Source: JAVBKP01 sp031553975 (GTDB lineage: Bacteria > Bacillota > Clostridia > Peptostreptococcales > Anaerovoracaceae). From it: a stretch of DNA of 42,385 bases. The notes beneath the pieces are model-generated. The model was given only the letters and a program-made list of their open reading frames with translations, was not told the DNA's origin and did not search any database. Below, one piece after another: positions 7,912 through 16,385 of the stretch. The position numbers were made by a program, and so were the translations under genes. Each line of letters begins with the position of its first letter. Position 1 is the first letter of the stretch. Location: NCBI GenBank assembly GCA_031553975.1, contig JAVBKP010000107.1, positions 1 to 42,385 on the forward strand, in the 5' to 3' direction.

Positions 7912-8982
7912 TTACTCTATGTTTCTCATTTTCTCAGCTTGATCTGAAGTGATAAGCCCATCTATAATCTCGTCTAGATCTCCATCCAAGAACGCATTGA
8001 GCTTGTATAGTGTAACTTTTATTCTGTGATCCGATACACGGCTCTCTGGGAAGTTATATGTTCTAATACGTTCACTTCTATCTCCAGATCCCACTTGGCT
8101 CTTCCTTTCATCTGAAAGGGCTTTATTTTGCTCCTGTAGCTTCATATCATATAATCTGGCTCTTAGTATTCTAAATGCTTTTTCCTTGTTGGAAAGCTGA
8201 GATTTTTCGTCCTGCATGGATACTACCAGCCCTGTAGGCACGTGGGTAAGTCTAACAGCGGAATCAGTGGTGTTTACAGACTGACCACCATTGCCACCTG
8301 ATCTAAATACATCTACACGAACATCGTTAGGGTTAATGTCAACTTCTACATCTTCTACCTCAGGAAGAACCGCTACCGTGGCGGCTGATGTATGAATACG
8401 TCCACTGGATTCTGTATCCGGTACACGTTGAACACGGTGAACGCCACTCTCGTATTTTAGACGAGAATAAGCACCCTTACCTTTGATAAGAATAACCGCT
8501 TCTTTGATGCCCCCCATGTCCGTCTCACTGCGCTCCATGATCTCGATTTTCCAACCGCGACGCTCAGCATAGCGCATATACATCCGAAGAAGATCTCCAG
8601 CAAACAAACTAGCCTCTTCTCCCCCTGTACCACCACGAATCTCAACCATTACGTTTTTCTCATCGTTAGGGTCCTTTGGTAGCAATAACACTTTTAGCTC
8701 TTCAACGAAAACCGCTTCTTGATCTTCTGCGCCTGATAATTCCATCTTAGCCATTTCTCTTAGTTCTTCATCAGAACTATTGTCGTTTAGAATCTCCTTG
8801 GCGCCTTTGATGTCATCTGTTACTTTTTTATACTCTTTATACTTGTTAACGATAGGCTCCATGTCGGACATTTCCTTGACATATTTTTGCCATACCGCTT
8901 GGTCTGCTATAATGTCAGGATCTGACACTTTTCCTGTCAGTTCTGCGTATTTTCCCTCTATAAAATCTAATTTATCGTACAT
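7912..8982 (-). CDS. prfA: Peptide chain release factor 1
   Basis: 356 residues. It reads UAA/UAG stop codons and triggers peptide release. The codon-recognition PxT motif is PDT (188-190) within HRVQRVPDTESSGRIHTSA. The catalytic GGQ is at 232-234 (GGNGGQSVNTTDSAVRLTH), and the Gln is the target of PrmC, which is encoded nearby. The ribosome binding site AAAGGAGC is strong. The rpmE terminator lies only about 50 bases upstream and no promoter is evident between them, so expression may depend on readthrough. Confidence 0.97.
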   Translation of the reverse strand: MYDKLDFIEGKYAELTGKVSDPDIIADQAVWQKYVKEMSDMEPIVNKYKEYKKVTDDIKGAKEILNDNSSDEELREMAKMELSGAEDQEAVFVEELKVLLLPKDPNDEKNVMVEIRGGTGGEEASLFAGDLLRMYMRYAERRGWKIEIMERSETDMGGIKEAVILIKGKGAYSRLKYESGVHRVQRVPDTESSGRIHTSAATVAVLPEVEDVEVDINPNDVRVDVFRSGGNGGQSVNTTDSAVRLTHVPTGLVVSMQDEKSQLSNKEKAFRILRARLYDMKLQEQNKALSDERKSQVGSGDRSERIRTYNFPESRVSDHRIKVTLYKLNAFLDGDLDEIIDGLITSDQAEKMRNIE

Positions 8983-9030
8983 TTTTCTGCTCCTTTATAA
9001 AATTTTGACAAATAGTCTGTTTTACAAAAA

Positions 9031-9053
9031 AAACCGGAATATAATTCCGGTTT
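9031..9053 (-). terminator. Terminator after rpmE
   Basis: On the minus strand a 9-bp stem (AAACCGGAA with TTCCGGTTT) has a 5-base loop and eight T in all at the 3' side. It separates rpmE from prfA. Confidence 0.85.
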
Positions 9054-9064
9054 CTACAGATGTA

Positions 9065-9265
9065 CTAATCCATGTTGAATTTTTTCTTGAATTTCTCTAC
9101 ACGACCACCAGCATTCACAAATTTTTGTTGCCCTGTGAAGAATGGGTGGCATGAAGAACAAACCTCGATCTTCATCTCGTCTTTCATCGATTTTGTAACA
9201 AATGTATTACCGCAAGCGCATTTAACTGTGCACTCTTTGTAGTTAGGATGTATACCCTCTCTCAT
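9065..9265 (-). CDS. rpmE: 50S ribosomal protein L31, zinc-binding type
   Basis: 66 residues starting MREGIHPNYKECTVKCACGN. The CxC (KCACG) and CxxC (VCSSCHPF) pairs show this is the zinc-ribbon form, which in other Firmicutes is exchanged for the cysteine-free paralogue under zinc shortage. No Zur box was recognised. The ribosome binding site GGAGGTG is strong. It has its own promoter candidate and terminator. In many Clostridia rpmE follows rho directly, but here it sits between prmC and prfA. Confidence 0.96.
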   Translation of the reverse strand: MREGIHPNYKECTVKCACGNTFVTKSMKDEMKIEVCSSCHPFFTGQQKFVNAGGRVEKFKKKFNMD

Positions 9266-9307
9266 CTATTTTCACCTCCGTTTTAATTTTCAAACATTAT
9301 CCACAGT

Positions 9308-9336
9308 ATATTATCATAATTCCTTGTCCAATTCAA
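9308..9336 (-). promoter_or_regulatory. Candidate promoter of rpmE
   Basis: On the minus strand TTGAAT (9336-9331) and TAATAT (9313-9308) have a 17-base spacer, each matching 4 of 6 consensus bases. The position fits a short rpmE leader. Confidence 0.45.
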
Positions 9337-9344
9337 GTGTTTTT

Positions 9345-10241
9345 TTAAATATTTGCTAACCTAGCACTAACAACCCTGTCTAGTCCTGCTAAATCCTTAG
9401 TCACTTGTATATCCCTATATTTCCAAGTCCTGATCAAAATATCACACACTTCTTCGGCTTGGTCATAGCCAATTTCCAATATTATGCAACCATTTTTTTT
9501 CATATAATTGTGCGCTGTTTCGGCAATAATCCGATAATATGTTAGACCATCGCTACCTCCATCAAGTGCCAAAACAGGTTCGTGATCTATGATTTCCCTT
9601 TGAAGGGTTGGTATAACATCAGTCTTAATATACGGCGGATTTGATACGATGACATCAAATTTGGGCCCTCTGCCAATTTTCGACAATCCAGTGGGAATTA
9701 AAGGCTCAAACATGTCACCTAGCAAAAACTTCATCCTATTTGCAACGTTATTGGATTCCGCATTTTTCTTTGCCACAGTTAGTGCTTCTTCACTAATGTC
9801 TATGGCTGTTACAGAAGATTTTCCAAATTGATGGGCTAGGCTCACACCTAGCGTTCCACTACCACAACCAATGTCTAGTATCTTCACATTTCCATTTTTA
9901 GATGCTTCTATTATTAATTCTATGGCCGTCTCAATGACTGTCTCAGTGTCTGGTCTTGGTATTAACACATTCTCATTGACCATGAATTTTAATTTCCAAA
10001 ACTCTTGTCTTCCTGTTATGTACTGCACAGGTTTTCCAGCAGCCCGTTGATCTACCAAGGTAAAATACTCATCTAGCGCCTTGTCTCCCATTCTTTCTCC
10101 AGAATGAATCACATAATAGTTTTGATCTTCCTTCAGTAAATATAACATCAGTACTCTTGCATCAAGGGACGGTGTGGCACAGCCACCTGTTTGCAAAGTT
10201 TTAGTCCCTATGTCTACTGCTTGTTTTATAGTCAATGACAT
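9345..10241 (-). CDS. prmC: Release factor glutamine N5-methyltransferase
   Basis: 298 residues. It methylates the GGQ glutamine of RF1 and RF2 using SAM. An N-terminal helical domain is followed by the class I fold: ILDIGCGSGTLGVSLA (121-136) is the SAM loop and NPPY (201-204) is the Gln-binding catalytic motif. VLIPRPDTE (92-100) is typical of PrmC. Its substrate gene prfA lies downstream. It is in series with DUF1385 and rho on the same strand, 29 bases after DUF1385. Confidence 0.95.
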   Translation of the reverse strand: MSLTIKQAVDIGTKTLQTGGCATPSLDARVLMLYLLKEDQNYYVIHSGERMGDKALDEYFTLVDQRAAGKPVQYITGRQEFWKLKFMVNENVLIPRPDTETVIETAIELIIEASKNGNVKILDIGCGSGTLGVSLAHQFGKSSVTAIDISEEALTVAKKNAESNNVANRMKFLLGDMFEPLIPTGLSKIGRGPKFDVIVSNPPYIKTDVIPTLQREIIDHEPVLALDGGSDGLTYYRIIAETAHNYMKKNGCIILEIGYDQAEEVCDILIRTWKYRDIQVTKDLAGLDRVVSARLANI

Positions 10242-10270
10242 TAGATTGGTCTCCTTATACAGTATTACAG

Positions 10271-11221
10271 CTACGCTGTTTGTTCGTCATCCGTCATAAC
10301 AGTCCTCAGGGCAACGGCTGCCAGTTCTAGCTGTTTGTCATCTGGCTCCCTTGTTGTCAATTGTTGCAATGCAATCCCAGGATAACTAAGGATTTTTACA
10401 ACCCAGCTGTCACTTTTTCCAGCCCATTTGAGAAGCTCGTAGGAAAGTCCTGCTATAATTGGTATGAAAAGTAATCTAGATCCAATCCTCAACGCTAGAT
10501 TGGGCCAGCCCAAGAATGAAAATATCAATAAGCTAAGTATCATGACAAACATCAAAAAGCTAGTTCCACATCTGGGATGAAGTGTTGGGAACGGTCTTGC
10601 ATTTTCAGCGGTTAACTCTAGTCCATTCTCATAGCAGTGAATCATCTTGTGCTCCGCTCCATGATACTGAAATGTGGTTCTAATGTCTTTCATTAAGGAA
10701 ATTAGCGCAATGTAGCCTACAAATATAAGAATACGAAATACGCCTTCAATCAAGTTTAGTATAATTTCATTTTCGGTAAAATGCTTAAACACATTCACAA
10801 CAGCTGTAGGTGCTATAATGAATATCCCTACTGTAAAAACAAGCGCGAAAATCACAGATGTATACATAAGAAAGTCCATTGAACCTTTGCGGCCGAACTT
10901 TTTTTCTAGCCACATGCCGAATTTATCTGATTCTCGTTCTTCCTCAGGCACATCTTGTTCTAAGACCTCCGCAGAGTACATGAGAGTCTTGGTGCCTAGA
11001 AGCAAGGAATCCACAAAGGCATATACACCACGGACAATAGGCCATTTTGCTACTTTTCTAGGCTCTGGCAAGGGGTCTTTTTTAATATGTAGCTCCCCGT
11101 TTGCTCTTCTAATGACCACGGCTGTGTCTTTTGCTCCACGCATCATTATGCCTTCGAGAACCGCTTGTCCACCAATCTTTGTAGGACTTGCATTTTTTAT
11201 AAATATTTTGTTAAAATCCAT
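10271..11221 (-). CDS. DUF1385 membrane protein (YqhQ-like)
   Basis: 316 residues. The family start KIGGQAVLEGIMMRG (17-31) and the block HGAEHKMIHCYE near residue 190 are diagnostic of DUF1385. Hydrophobic segments near 118-142, 155-176, 222-240 and 247-265 indicate an integral membrane protein. TLHPRCGTSFL precedes the third. The function is unknown. The gene is conserved next to rho, prmC and prfA in Clostridia, and here it lies 28 bases after rho. The ribosome binding site is AAAGACCAAGGGGC. Confidence 0.9.
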   Translation of the reverse strand: MDFNKIFIKNASPTKIGGQAVLEGIMMRGAKDTAVVIRRANGELHIKKDPLPEPRKVAKWPIVRGVYAFVDSLLLGTKTLMYSAEVLEQDVPEEERESDKFGMWLEKKFGRKGSMDFLMYTSVIFALVFTVGIFIIAPTAVVNVFKHFTENEIILNLIEGVFRILIFVGYIALISLMKDIRTTFQYHGAEHKMIHCYENGLELTAENARPFPTLHPRCGTSFLMFVMILSLLIFSFLGWPNLALRIGSRLLFIPIIAGLSYELLKWAGKSDSWVVKILSYPGIALQQLTTREPDDKQLELAAVALRTVMTDDEQTA

Positions 11222-11249
11222 ACTGCCCCTTGGTCTTTCCTAAATATCA

Positions 11250-12728
11250 CTAATCATTTAATTTCTTTTTAACTACCTGAACGAATTCAGCATTGGATTT
11301 GGTTTTTTGCAATGTATCTATTATATTTTCAGTGGTCTCTTGCACACTACCACTAGACATAGCCCTACGCATAGACCAAATTGCATCTATCTCTTCTTTG
11401 CTCATGAGCAAGTCTTCACGACGTGTGCCGGATTTGTTCAAGTTAATCGCTGGGAAAACACGTTTTTCAGATAGCTTCCTATCTAGGTGCAATTCCATGT
11501 TGCCTGTGCCTTTGAACTCCTCAAATATCACATCGTCCATTCGACTTCCAGTTTCTACCAGTGCCGTGGCAAGGATTGTAATACTGCCGCCCTCTTCCAT
11601 TTTACGAGCCGCACCAAAAAACTTCTTAGGTTTGTGTAGCGCACCTGGGTCTAATCCGCCAGACAAGGTTCTGCCTGATGATGGAATTACTAGGTTATAG
11701 GCTCTCGCTAGACGAGTTATACTATCCATTAGTATGACTACATCTTTTTTGTGTTCCACCAATCTTTGGGCCCTAGCCAATACCATCTCAGCTACCTTTG
11801 CGTGGTTGGCGGGCAGTTCATCAAATGTGGAATATATAACTTCGCCCTTAATAGAACGTTGCATATCTGTCACTTCTTCAGGTCGTTCATCTACTAGCAA
11901 AACAATTAATTCAACTTCTGGGTACTTTTGCTCTATGGTCGCTGCGATTTTTTTTAGCAATATAGTTTTGCCTGCCTTTGGCGGCGCTACAATAAGCCCT
12001 CTTTGACCCTTTCCTATAGGTGCTAGTAGGTCAATAAGTCTTGTGGATAAATCAGAAGAAGATGTCTCTAGGGAAAGTCTTTCATAAGGGAAAATAGGTG
12101 TCAAATCGTCAAAGTTAGGTCTATTCATAACCACATTCAGTGGATCGCCATTAACCTCGTTCAAATAAAGAAGTGCTCTAAATCTCTCGCCTTCATTGGG
12201 CGTTCTCGTAAGGCCTTTTATCTTATCTCCTGTCTTTAGCCCAAATCGTCTAATCTGGGTTGGCGACACATATACGTCCTCTTCGCTAGTAAGGAAATTG
12301 TGAAATCTAAGAAAACCAAATCCGCCTTCGGCAATCTCTAGTATCCCTTCCACTGGCGGTTTTTCACTGCCAGGAACAGCTAATTTTTCGCCGCTTGGAG
12401 CTAAAGGTCTCTCACTATTGTGGCTTGGGGGCCTCGTCATGTTTGAAGCCGACGTTCTTTCATTGTTTTGGGTTGCCGGCTTTGCGTCATTTGAAACTGA
12501 TGGCCTTAGGCTGGTTGGGGCTGATGGTTTTGCTACATCTGAAATCGGAAGTCTGCTGTCAGCTTGTTCTTCGTTTGCTTTAACCTCTGTTTTAATTTCG
12601 GATTTGGATATCAGTTCAATCAACTCTGCTTTTTTCAGCTTCTCAAATCCTGACAGCTTCTTACTTTCTGCCAACTCTCTCAATTCGGCTACTTTTTTAG
12701 CCGCTAAATTTTCTTTATTAATTTCCAA
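11250..12728 (-). CDS. rho: Transcription termination factor Rho
   Basis: The start is placed at the TTG at 12728, seven bases after AAGGGG (492 residues). The in-frame ATG at 12746 has no ribosome binding site. Rho is a hexameric RNA helicase. Residues 4-45 are the Rho N-terminal helical domain. Residues 46-127 form a low-complexity linker with repeated SxxKP, SER and PS units. Residues 128-195 are the RNA-binding cold-shock fold (GGFGFLRFHNFL). The ATPase core follows: Walker A PPKAGKT near 249-255, Walker B VVILMDSITRLARAYN, the Q-loop region SGGLDPGALHKPKKFFGAARK and GTGNMELHLDR. A long N-terminal insertion is common in Clostridia and high-GC Gram-positives. It is probably co-transcribed with the SLH and LCP genes upstream. 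Confidence 0.96.
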   Translation of the reverse strand: MEINKENLAAKKVAELRELAESKKLSGFEKLKKAELIELISKSEIKTEVKANEEQADSRLPISDVAKPSAPTSLRPSVSNDAKPATQNNERTSASNMTRPPSHNSERPLAPSGEKLAVPGSEKPPVEGILEIAEGGFGFLRFHNFLTSEEDVYVSPTQIRRFGLKTGDKIKGLTRTPNEGERFRALLYLNEVNGDPLNVVMNRPNFDDLTPIFPYERLSLETSSSDLSTRLIDLLAPIGKGQRGLIVAPPKAGKTILLKKIAATIEQKYPEVELIVLLVDERPEEVTDMQRSIKGEVIYSTFDELPANHAKVAEMVLARAQRLVEHKKDVVILMDSITRLARAYNLVIPSSGRTLSGGLDPGALHKPKKFFGAARKMEEGGSITILATALVETGSRMDDVIFEEFKGTGNMELHLDRKLSEKRVFPAINLNKSGTRREDLLMSKEEIDAIWSMRRAMSSGSVQETTENIIDTLQKTKSNAEFVQVVKKKLND

Positions 12729-12767
12729 TACACTTCCCCTTTGCATTTATTTTGTATCGCCGTTGTT

Positions 12768-13898
12768 TTATTGTTGGGTTTTGATTTCTAGTATTTTAAC
12801 ACCGTCACATAGCATGGTTATGCCAGCATCTACTGTTAAAGAATTAACGGTCGCGCTACCACCTTTGCTATCAAAAATGCTTGTGTTCTCATCGATTATA
12901 TATGTATCTTCACTTCCATCAGATAGGCTCACTCTCAGGGCATAATATGAACCGTTCTCGCCAGTAAGTGGCTTACTTTCTTTTATATTGGCAGAGATAA
13001 TATAGGCCTCCATGTTAGGCGCAGGATTGGTGATTTGCATCTTCACCTTAGTATTTGGTAGTGCAACATATCCAACCACAATGCTATTTCCTACATATAT
13101 ATTGGTAGTATTCATTATAATCTTAGAGGTACTTCCGTCTGTTAGTTTGAGCGTAACACTACCAGCTGTGCCATCTACAGCAGTGACAGTACCGGAAATA
13201 TTGACAATCTCTTTGGCTGCATCAAATGTAGCGTTACTCTCACATTCGAATACGGATTTACAAACCGAAGCAAACTCGCTTCTCTTTACGTTGGTCTTTG
13301 GTAGGAACTGACCTTTGTTGTCTCCAGTCATCACGCCTTGTCTGTATAGCAAGTCCACAAAAGGCACTGCTACCGCAGATATATTGGCCGCATCAATATA
13401 TGTAAGTCTATAGCCAGGGGCCATGTTCTTGGTCATGGCTTTACCCGCCCACATAGCAGTCTCTTCTCTAAGGGCTGGACGACCACCGCCATTGCTCTTC
13501 ACAAATGTGCTTATATCAGCCGCGGTTAGAATCTCGTATTTTAATCCATAAGACACTACTTTTCGTGCCCACGTTGCTATTTTAGCTTGGTCTAGCACAT
13601 CTTTGTACTCTGCCGTATGATCTTCTGCGTCTTTTAGCGCACCTACTGCATTCAAGGTGCCATATAGCATACTCATGGCCTCTTCACAGGTAACTAGGCC
13701 TTCTGGTTTGAACAGCCCACCTGGGTAGCCGCTGATGATTTTCTTTTCACTTGCAAATGTGATTTTTTCTAATGCCCAATGGGTAGTGGCTACATCTTTA
13801 AATGGTGATGTGGCAGCAAAGGCAGGCACTGCACCTACTACTATCATACTGACCGACATAGCTATACTAAATACCTTCTTCATCCATTGTCTTTTCAT
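12768..13898 (-). CDS. Secreted SLH-domain protein
   Basis: 376 residues. The signal peptide (1-28) has a basic start, a hydrophobic core and an AFA|AT cleavage site. Three SLH motifs follow: FKDVATTHWALEKITFASEK with GYPGGLFKPEG (about 33-85), a divergent second (YKDVLDQAKIATWARKVVSYG, about 98-160) and a third (YIDAANISAVAVPFVDLLY with GQFLPKTNVKRSEFA, about 165-215). The C-terminal 160 residues are beta-rich and unassigned. SLH triplets bind pyruvylated secondary wall polymer, so the protein should sit on the outer wall. It lies 19 bases after the LCP gene and about 40 bases before the rho start, with ribosome binding site AGGAGATAAAGA. Confidence 0.9.
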   Translation of the reverse strand: MKRQWMKKVFSIAMSVSMIVVGAVPAFAATSPFKDVATTHWALEKITFASEKKIISGYPGGLFKPEGLVTCEEAMSMLYGTLNAVGALKDAEDHTAEYKDVLDQAKIATWARKVVSYGLKYEILTAADISTFVKSNGGGRPALREETAMWAGKAMTKNMAPGYRLTYIDAANISAVAVPFVDLLYRQGVMTGDNKGQFLPKTNVKRSEFASVCKSVFECESNATFDAAKEIVNISGTVTAVDGTAGSVTLKLTDGSTSKIIMNTTNIYVGNSIVVGYVALPNTKVKMQITNPAPNMEAYIISANIKESKPLTGENGSYYALRVSLSDGSEDTYIIDENTSIFDSKGGSATVNSLTVDAGITMLCDGVKILEIKTQQ

Positions 13899-13917
13899 TC
13901 TTTATCTCCTAATAGAG

Positions 13918-14907
13918 CTATTGGTTCTGGACAGCCCCTGCTGTGATGGCGCTCGGCGTGATACCGGAGCCTCTCACTTCATAAATATCATTAATCATTT
14001 TGTCAATTTTGTCATCATCAGGTACCACAAAGGATAGTCCATTAATCGTGTCAGGTTTTGCTGGCATTTGCACTGTATTCAATCCCTCTGTCGTCATCCC
14101 AAGCGCTGATGCAGCCATCTTAGCAGCATCTCCCAAAGATATATTGGTCTCTACATTTTGTATAACTGTGGCTGCTACCACAGGAAGTCTAAGACCTATG
14201 GCTTGCTTTAGTGCTGCCTTGGCAAAAGCCTGTTGCGCCTTGATGCGACCAAGGTCACCTTCTATATAGCCGTGTCTATATCTCAAATATTGAACTGCGT
14301 GTTCTCCATCAAGTATTTGGTATCCTTCAGGTATGTTTATTACAAGCGGTGGTTCGTCAAATGGATCTTTGTAATGCAGACCTTTCCCTCGTGGCCCTTT
14401 TACATCCATAGGTACACCACCCATAGAGTCAACAATATCCGCTACACCCTCATAATCAATTAATGCATAATAATTAATAGGCATACCGTGAAGTGTTTCG
14501 CTTATAGCCTTACCCATGGCATCTAAGCCTTGTGTTCTGTATACTGCGTTAATCTTGAGACTGCCTCCATGATATCCTTCTCGATAGTAGTACGTGTCCC
14601 TTGGTACGGATATAAGGTCTACATATTTGGTTTCCATATCATAACTTGCTATCATTATAGTATCGGTCAACTCTTGGGCTATACCCACTAGCAAAATATT
14701 AACACGCTTTTGCCCTGCATACATGTCGAAAATAGGGCTAGAGGCTGGTACAAATAATCCTGCATGAAGCTCCTCGTCTTCTTTTTTCTCTTCAGAGGAC
14801 TCTCCGACATTGTCCCCTATATATCTATCATATAAAAATACGGCAGGCGTAAAAACCACTGTAAAAATTAAAAATGATATCAAAAAATACTTTATAAAAA
14901 ATTTCAT
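13918..14907 (-). CDS. LytR-CpsA-Psr (LCP) family wall-polymer ligase
   Basis: 329 residues. One membrane segment (about 4-26) is followed by an extracellular LCP domain. Its signatures are ILLVGIAQELTDTIMIASYD, DLISVPRDTYYY and KINAVYRTQGLDAMGKAI. The conserved acidic and arginine residues that bind polyprenyl phosphate follow in INYYALIDYEGVADIVDSMGGV and in QYLRYRHGYIEGDLGRIKAQQ. LCP enzymes move polyprenyl-linked glycopolymers onto peptidoglycan. Its neighbour is an SLH protein, and the window also holds a glycan-synthesis cluster, so it may attach that glycan or the SLH-binding wall polymer (inference). It is first in the minus-strand series towards rho. Confidence 0.93.
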   Translation of the reverse strand: MKFFIKYFLISFLIFTVVFTPAVFLYDRYIGDNVGESSEEKKEDEELHAGLFVPASSPIFDMYAGQKRVNILLVGIAQELTDTIMIASYDMETKYVDLISVPRDTYYYREGYHGGSLKINAVYRTQGLDAMGKAISETLHGMPINYYALIDYEGVADIVDSMGGVPMDVKGPRGKGLHYKDPFDEPPLVINIPEGYQILDGEHAVQYLRYRHGYIEGDLGRIKAQQAFAKAALKQAIGLRLPVVAATVIQNVETNISLGDAAKMAASALGMTTEGLNTVQMPAKPDTINGLSFVVPDDDKIDKMINDIYEVRGSGITPSAITAGAVQNQ

Positions 14908-14947
14908 TTAAGCTAATTTACCTTTCAACTAACCCGTTGCCTTCTTG

Positions 14948-14965
14948 CCTAATTTGTGTACAAAC
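14948..14965 (+). repeat. Left copy of an inverted repeat pair
   Basis: CCTAATTTGTGTACAAAC on the plus strand matches the reverse complement of 15227-15244 at 15 of 18 bases. It lies between the LCP start and the recombinase gene. It contains the palindrome core TTTGT-GT-ACAAA. Confidence 0.45.
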
Positions 14966-15070
14966 ACTCATACCCTTATATTCTATACCCTTTGGCACAA
15001 AAAATAAATAGGAATTTGTTAGAAATACTTATTACTTTTATATTACATCTTCCATTATTTTCTTGTTGCG

Positions 15071-15092
15071 TTACTCTCACATTGTGAGGTAA
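15071..15092. promoter_or_regulatory. Palindrome, operator candidate
   Basis: TTAC-T-CTCACA-T-TGTGAG-GTAA is a near-perfect inverted repeat with one extra T in the left arm. It is in the middle of the divergent LCP/recombinase intergenic region (14908-15258), where a regulator could act on either gene. Confidence 0.4.
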
Positions 15093-15118
15093 GATGATTT
15101 TAGATTTACCTTAGGCAG

Positions 15119-15230
15119 AGGTATTGTTTAAAATATTCCATGACTTAGCGGGCACGAAAGCCTTGCTTGGTTTGTGTTTAGCGCATATAAACTGGATATT
15201 TTAGGTAATACTATGGCTAGGGTTTTTTTT
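15119..15230 (+). ncRNA. Structured RNA candidate upstream of the recombinase
   Basis: Left arm 15121-15140 and right arm 15193-15211 pair along 19 positions. Three pairs are G-U wobbles and one T is bulged. The wobble pairs work in RNA, not in DNA, for the plus strand. The 52-base interior has two smaller hairpins: GGC-ACGAAA-GCC near 15151-15162, and GTTTA-GCGCATA-TAAAC (15176-15192). A run of eight T follows at 15223-15230. The layout is like a riboswitch or attenuator in the leader of the recombinase gene. I do not recognise a known class. Confidence 0.45.
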
Positions 15231-15244
15231 GTGCACAAATTAAG
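15227..15244 (-). repeat. Right copy of an inverted repeat pair
   Basis: On the minus strand it reads CTTAATTTGTGCACAAAA, 15 of 18 identical to 14948-14965. It sits 14 bases before the recombinase start codon. The pair bounds a segment of about 260 bases. Confidence 0.45.
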
Positions 15245-15258
15245 AATGGGGAAAAGAA

Positions 15259-16266
15259 ATGAAAAGCAAGGATTTTAACACATTAACACAAGACTTTTTA
15301 GACTATTGTAAGTATGAAAAGCGATTATCGGACATCACGTTGCAGGCTTATAGTTTCGACTTACAGCATTTTAGGAAGTTCCTTCTGGGATTGGAGAATC
15401 CTGGTATTATAGATGATGAGACTGGGCTCCCTGAGCCAGATCTAACAGCAGTCACCAAAGAGGTACTACACAAATACGTCCATGCTCTAAATGAAAAATA
15501 CAAGGTGAAGACGGTTAAACGTCGTTTTGCTTGCCTCCGTTCATTGTATGGATACTTGGAATATTTAGAGATAATAGAAAACAATCCTTTTCTAAAGTTT
15601 AAACTCCACATGAAGGAGCAACAAGTTTTGCCAACTAGTATGTCCCTCATTGAAATGGACAAGATGTTATCAGTGGTACACGAGATGAGCATTTCCTCCA
15701 ATGTTGGGTTTTCTAAGAACAAGCATGCGGCAAACAGCTTTCACTTTATCAAGCTTCGGGATGTAGCTATATTAGAATTTTTATTTGCCAGCGGTGTGCG
15801 TGTAAGTGAACTTTGTGGGCTTAGACTAGGTGACTTATACGACAACAATACCGTGCTGCGCATACTGGGCAAAGGGAACAAAGAAAGATTAGTTTACTTA
15901 ACCAACACCGAAGTGTTAGAAACATTTCAGAGTTATTTGTATCACAGGTCAAGGACAGGCACTAAATCCGATCATGTATTTATCAACAAAGTGGGGAAAC
16001 CACTTTCAACCCAGGCTGTTAGAAACTTAGTGGCTAAATACGTGCAGGTTTGCGGTATATCAAAGAACATAACACCACATGCCTTTAGGCATACATTTGC
16101 ATCACTACTACTAGAAGAAGGTGTGGATATAAAATATATTCAGGAATTCTTAGGCCATAGCTCTATTACTACCACGCAAATTTATTTGCATACATCCAAT
16201 CAACGTAAAAAAGACATCATGATGTCCATGCATCCAAGGCAAAAACTCCGAGTGGCGACAGAATAA
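15259..16266 (+). CDS. Xer-like tyrosine recombinase
   Basis: 335 residues. The N-terminal SAM-like core-binding domain (about 1-125) begins LTQDFLDYCKYEKRLSDITL. The catalytic domain has the full set: Arg181 (GVRVSELCGL), Lys205 (ILGKGNKERLV), His274 and Arg277 (PHAFRHTF), His300 (LGHSSITTT) and the nucleophile Tyr309 (IYLHTS). It is therefore predicted active. The ribosome binding site is GGGGAAAAGA. It is alone, between a divergent LCP/SLH/rho series and the S-layer gene. It could be a chromosomal XerC/D, but the position beside a surface locus and a pair of inverted repeats also fits a DNA-inversion recombinase like those that switch surface genes in Clostridioides. No phage genes are nearby. 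Confidence 0.92.
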   Translation: MKSKDFNTLTQDFLDYCKYEKRLSDITLQAYSFDLQHFRKFLLGLENPGIIDDETGLPEPDLTAVTKEVLHKYVHALNEKYKVKTVKRRFACLRSLYGYLEYLEIIENNPFLKFKLHMKEQQVLPTSMSLIEMDKMLSVVHEMSISSNVGFSKNKHAANSFHFIKLRDVAILEFLFASGVRVSELCGLRLGDLYDNNTVLRILGKGNKERLVYLTNTEVLETFQSYLYHRSRTGTKSDHVFINKVGKPLSTQAVRNLVAKYVQVCGISKNITPHAFRHTFASLLLEEGVDIKYIQEFLGHSSITTTQIYLHTSNQRKKDIMMSMHPRQKLRVATE

Positions 16267-16279
16267 CCTTTTTCTACCA

Positions 16280-16311
16280 AATCCGACACGATTTTCGTGC
16301 CGGATTTTTTT
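16280..16311 (+). terminator. Terminator of the recombinase gene
   Basis: AATCCG-A-CACGA and TCGTG-C-CGGATT pair with one mismatch around a TTT loop, followed by T. It isolates the recombinase from the S-layer gene. Confidence 0.85.
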
Positions 16312-16385
16312 ATGTCTAGACATAACGATTTTTGGAAAATTATGGTGGGTTTTTACCCCTAAACTTGGAATATTTTGTCACGACT

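Noticed and set aside
15119..15230. Cyclic-di-GMP riboswitch before the recombinase
   Set aside because: The folded RNA is real-looking, but the conserved GEMM-I and class II core sequences are absent, so I list it as an unassigned structure.
15259..16266. Prophage integrase
   Set aside because: No phage genes, attachment repeats or tRNA gene lie nearby. A Xer-like chromosomal or inversion recombinase fits better.
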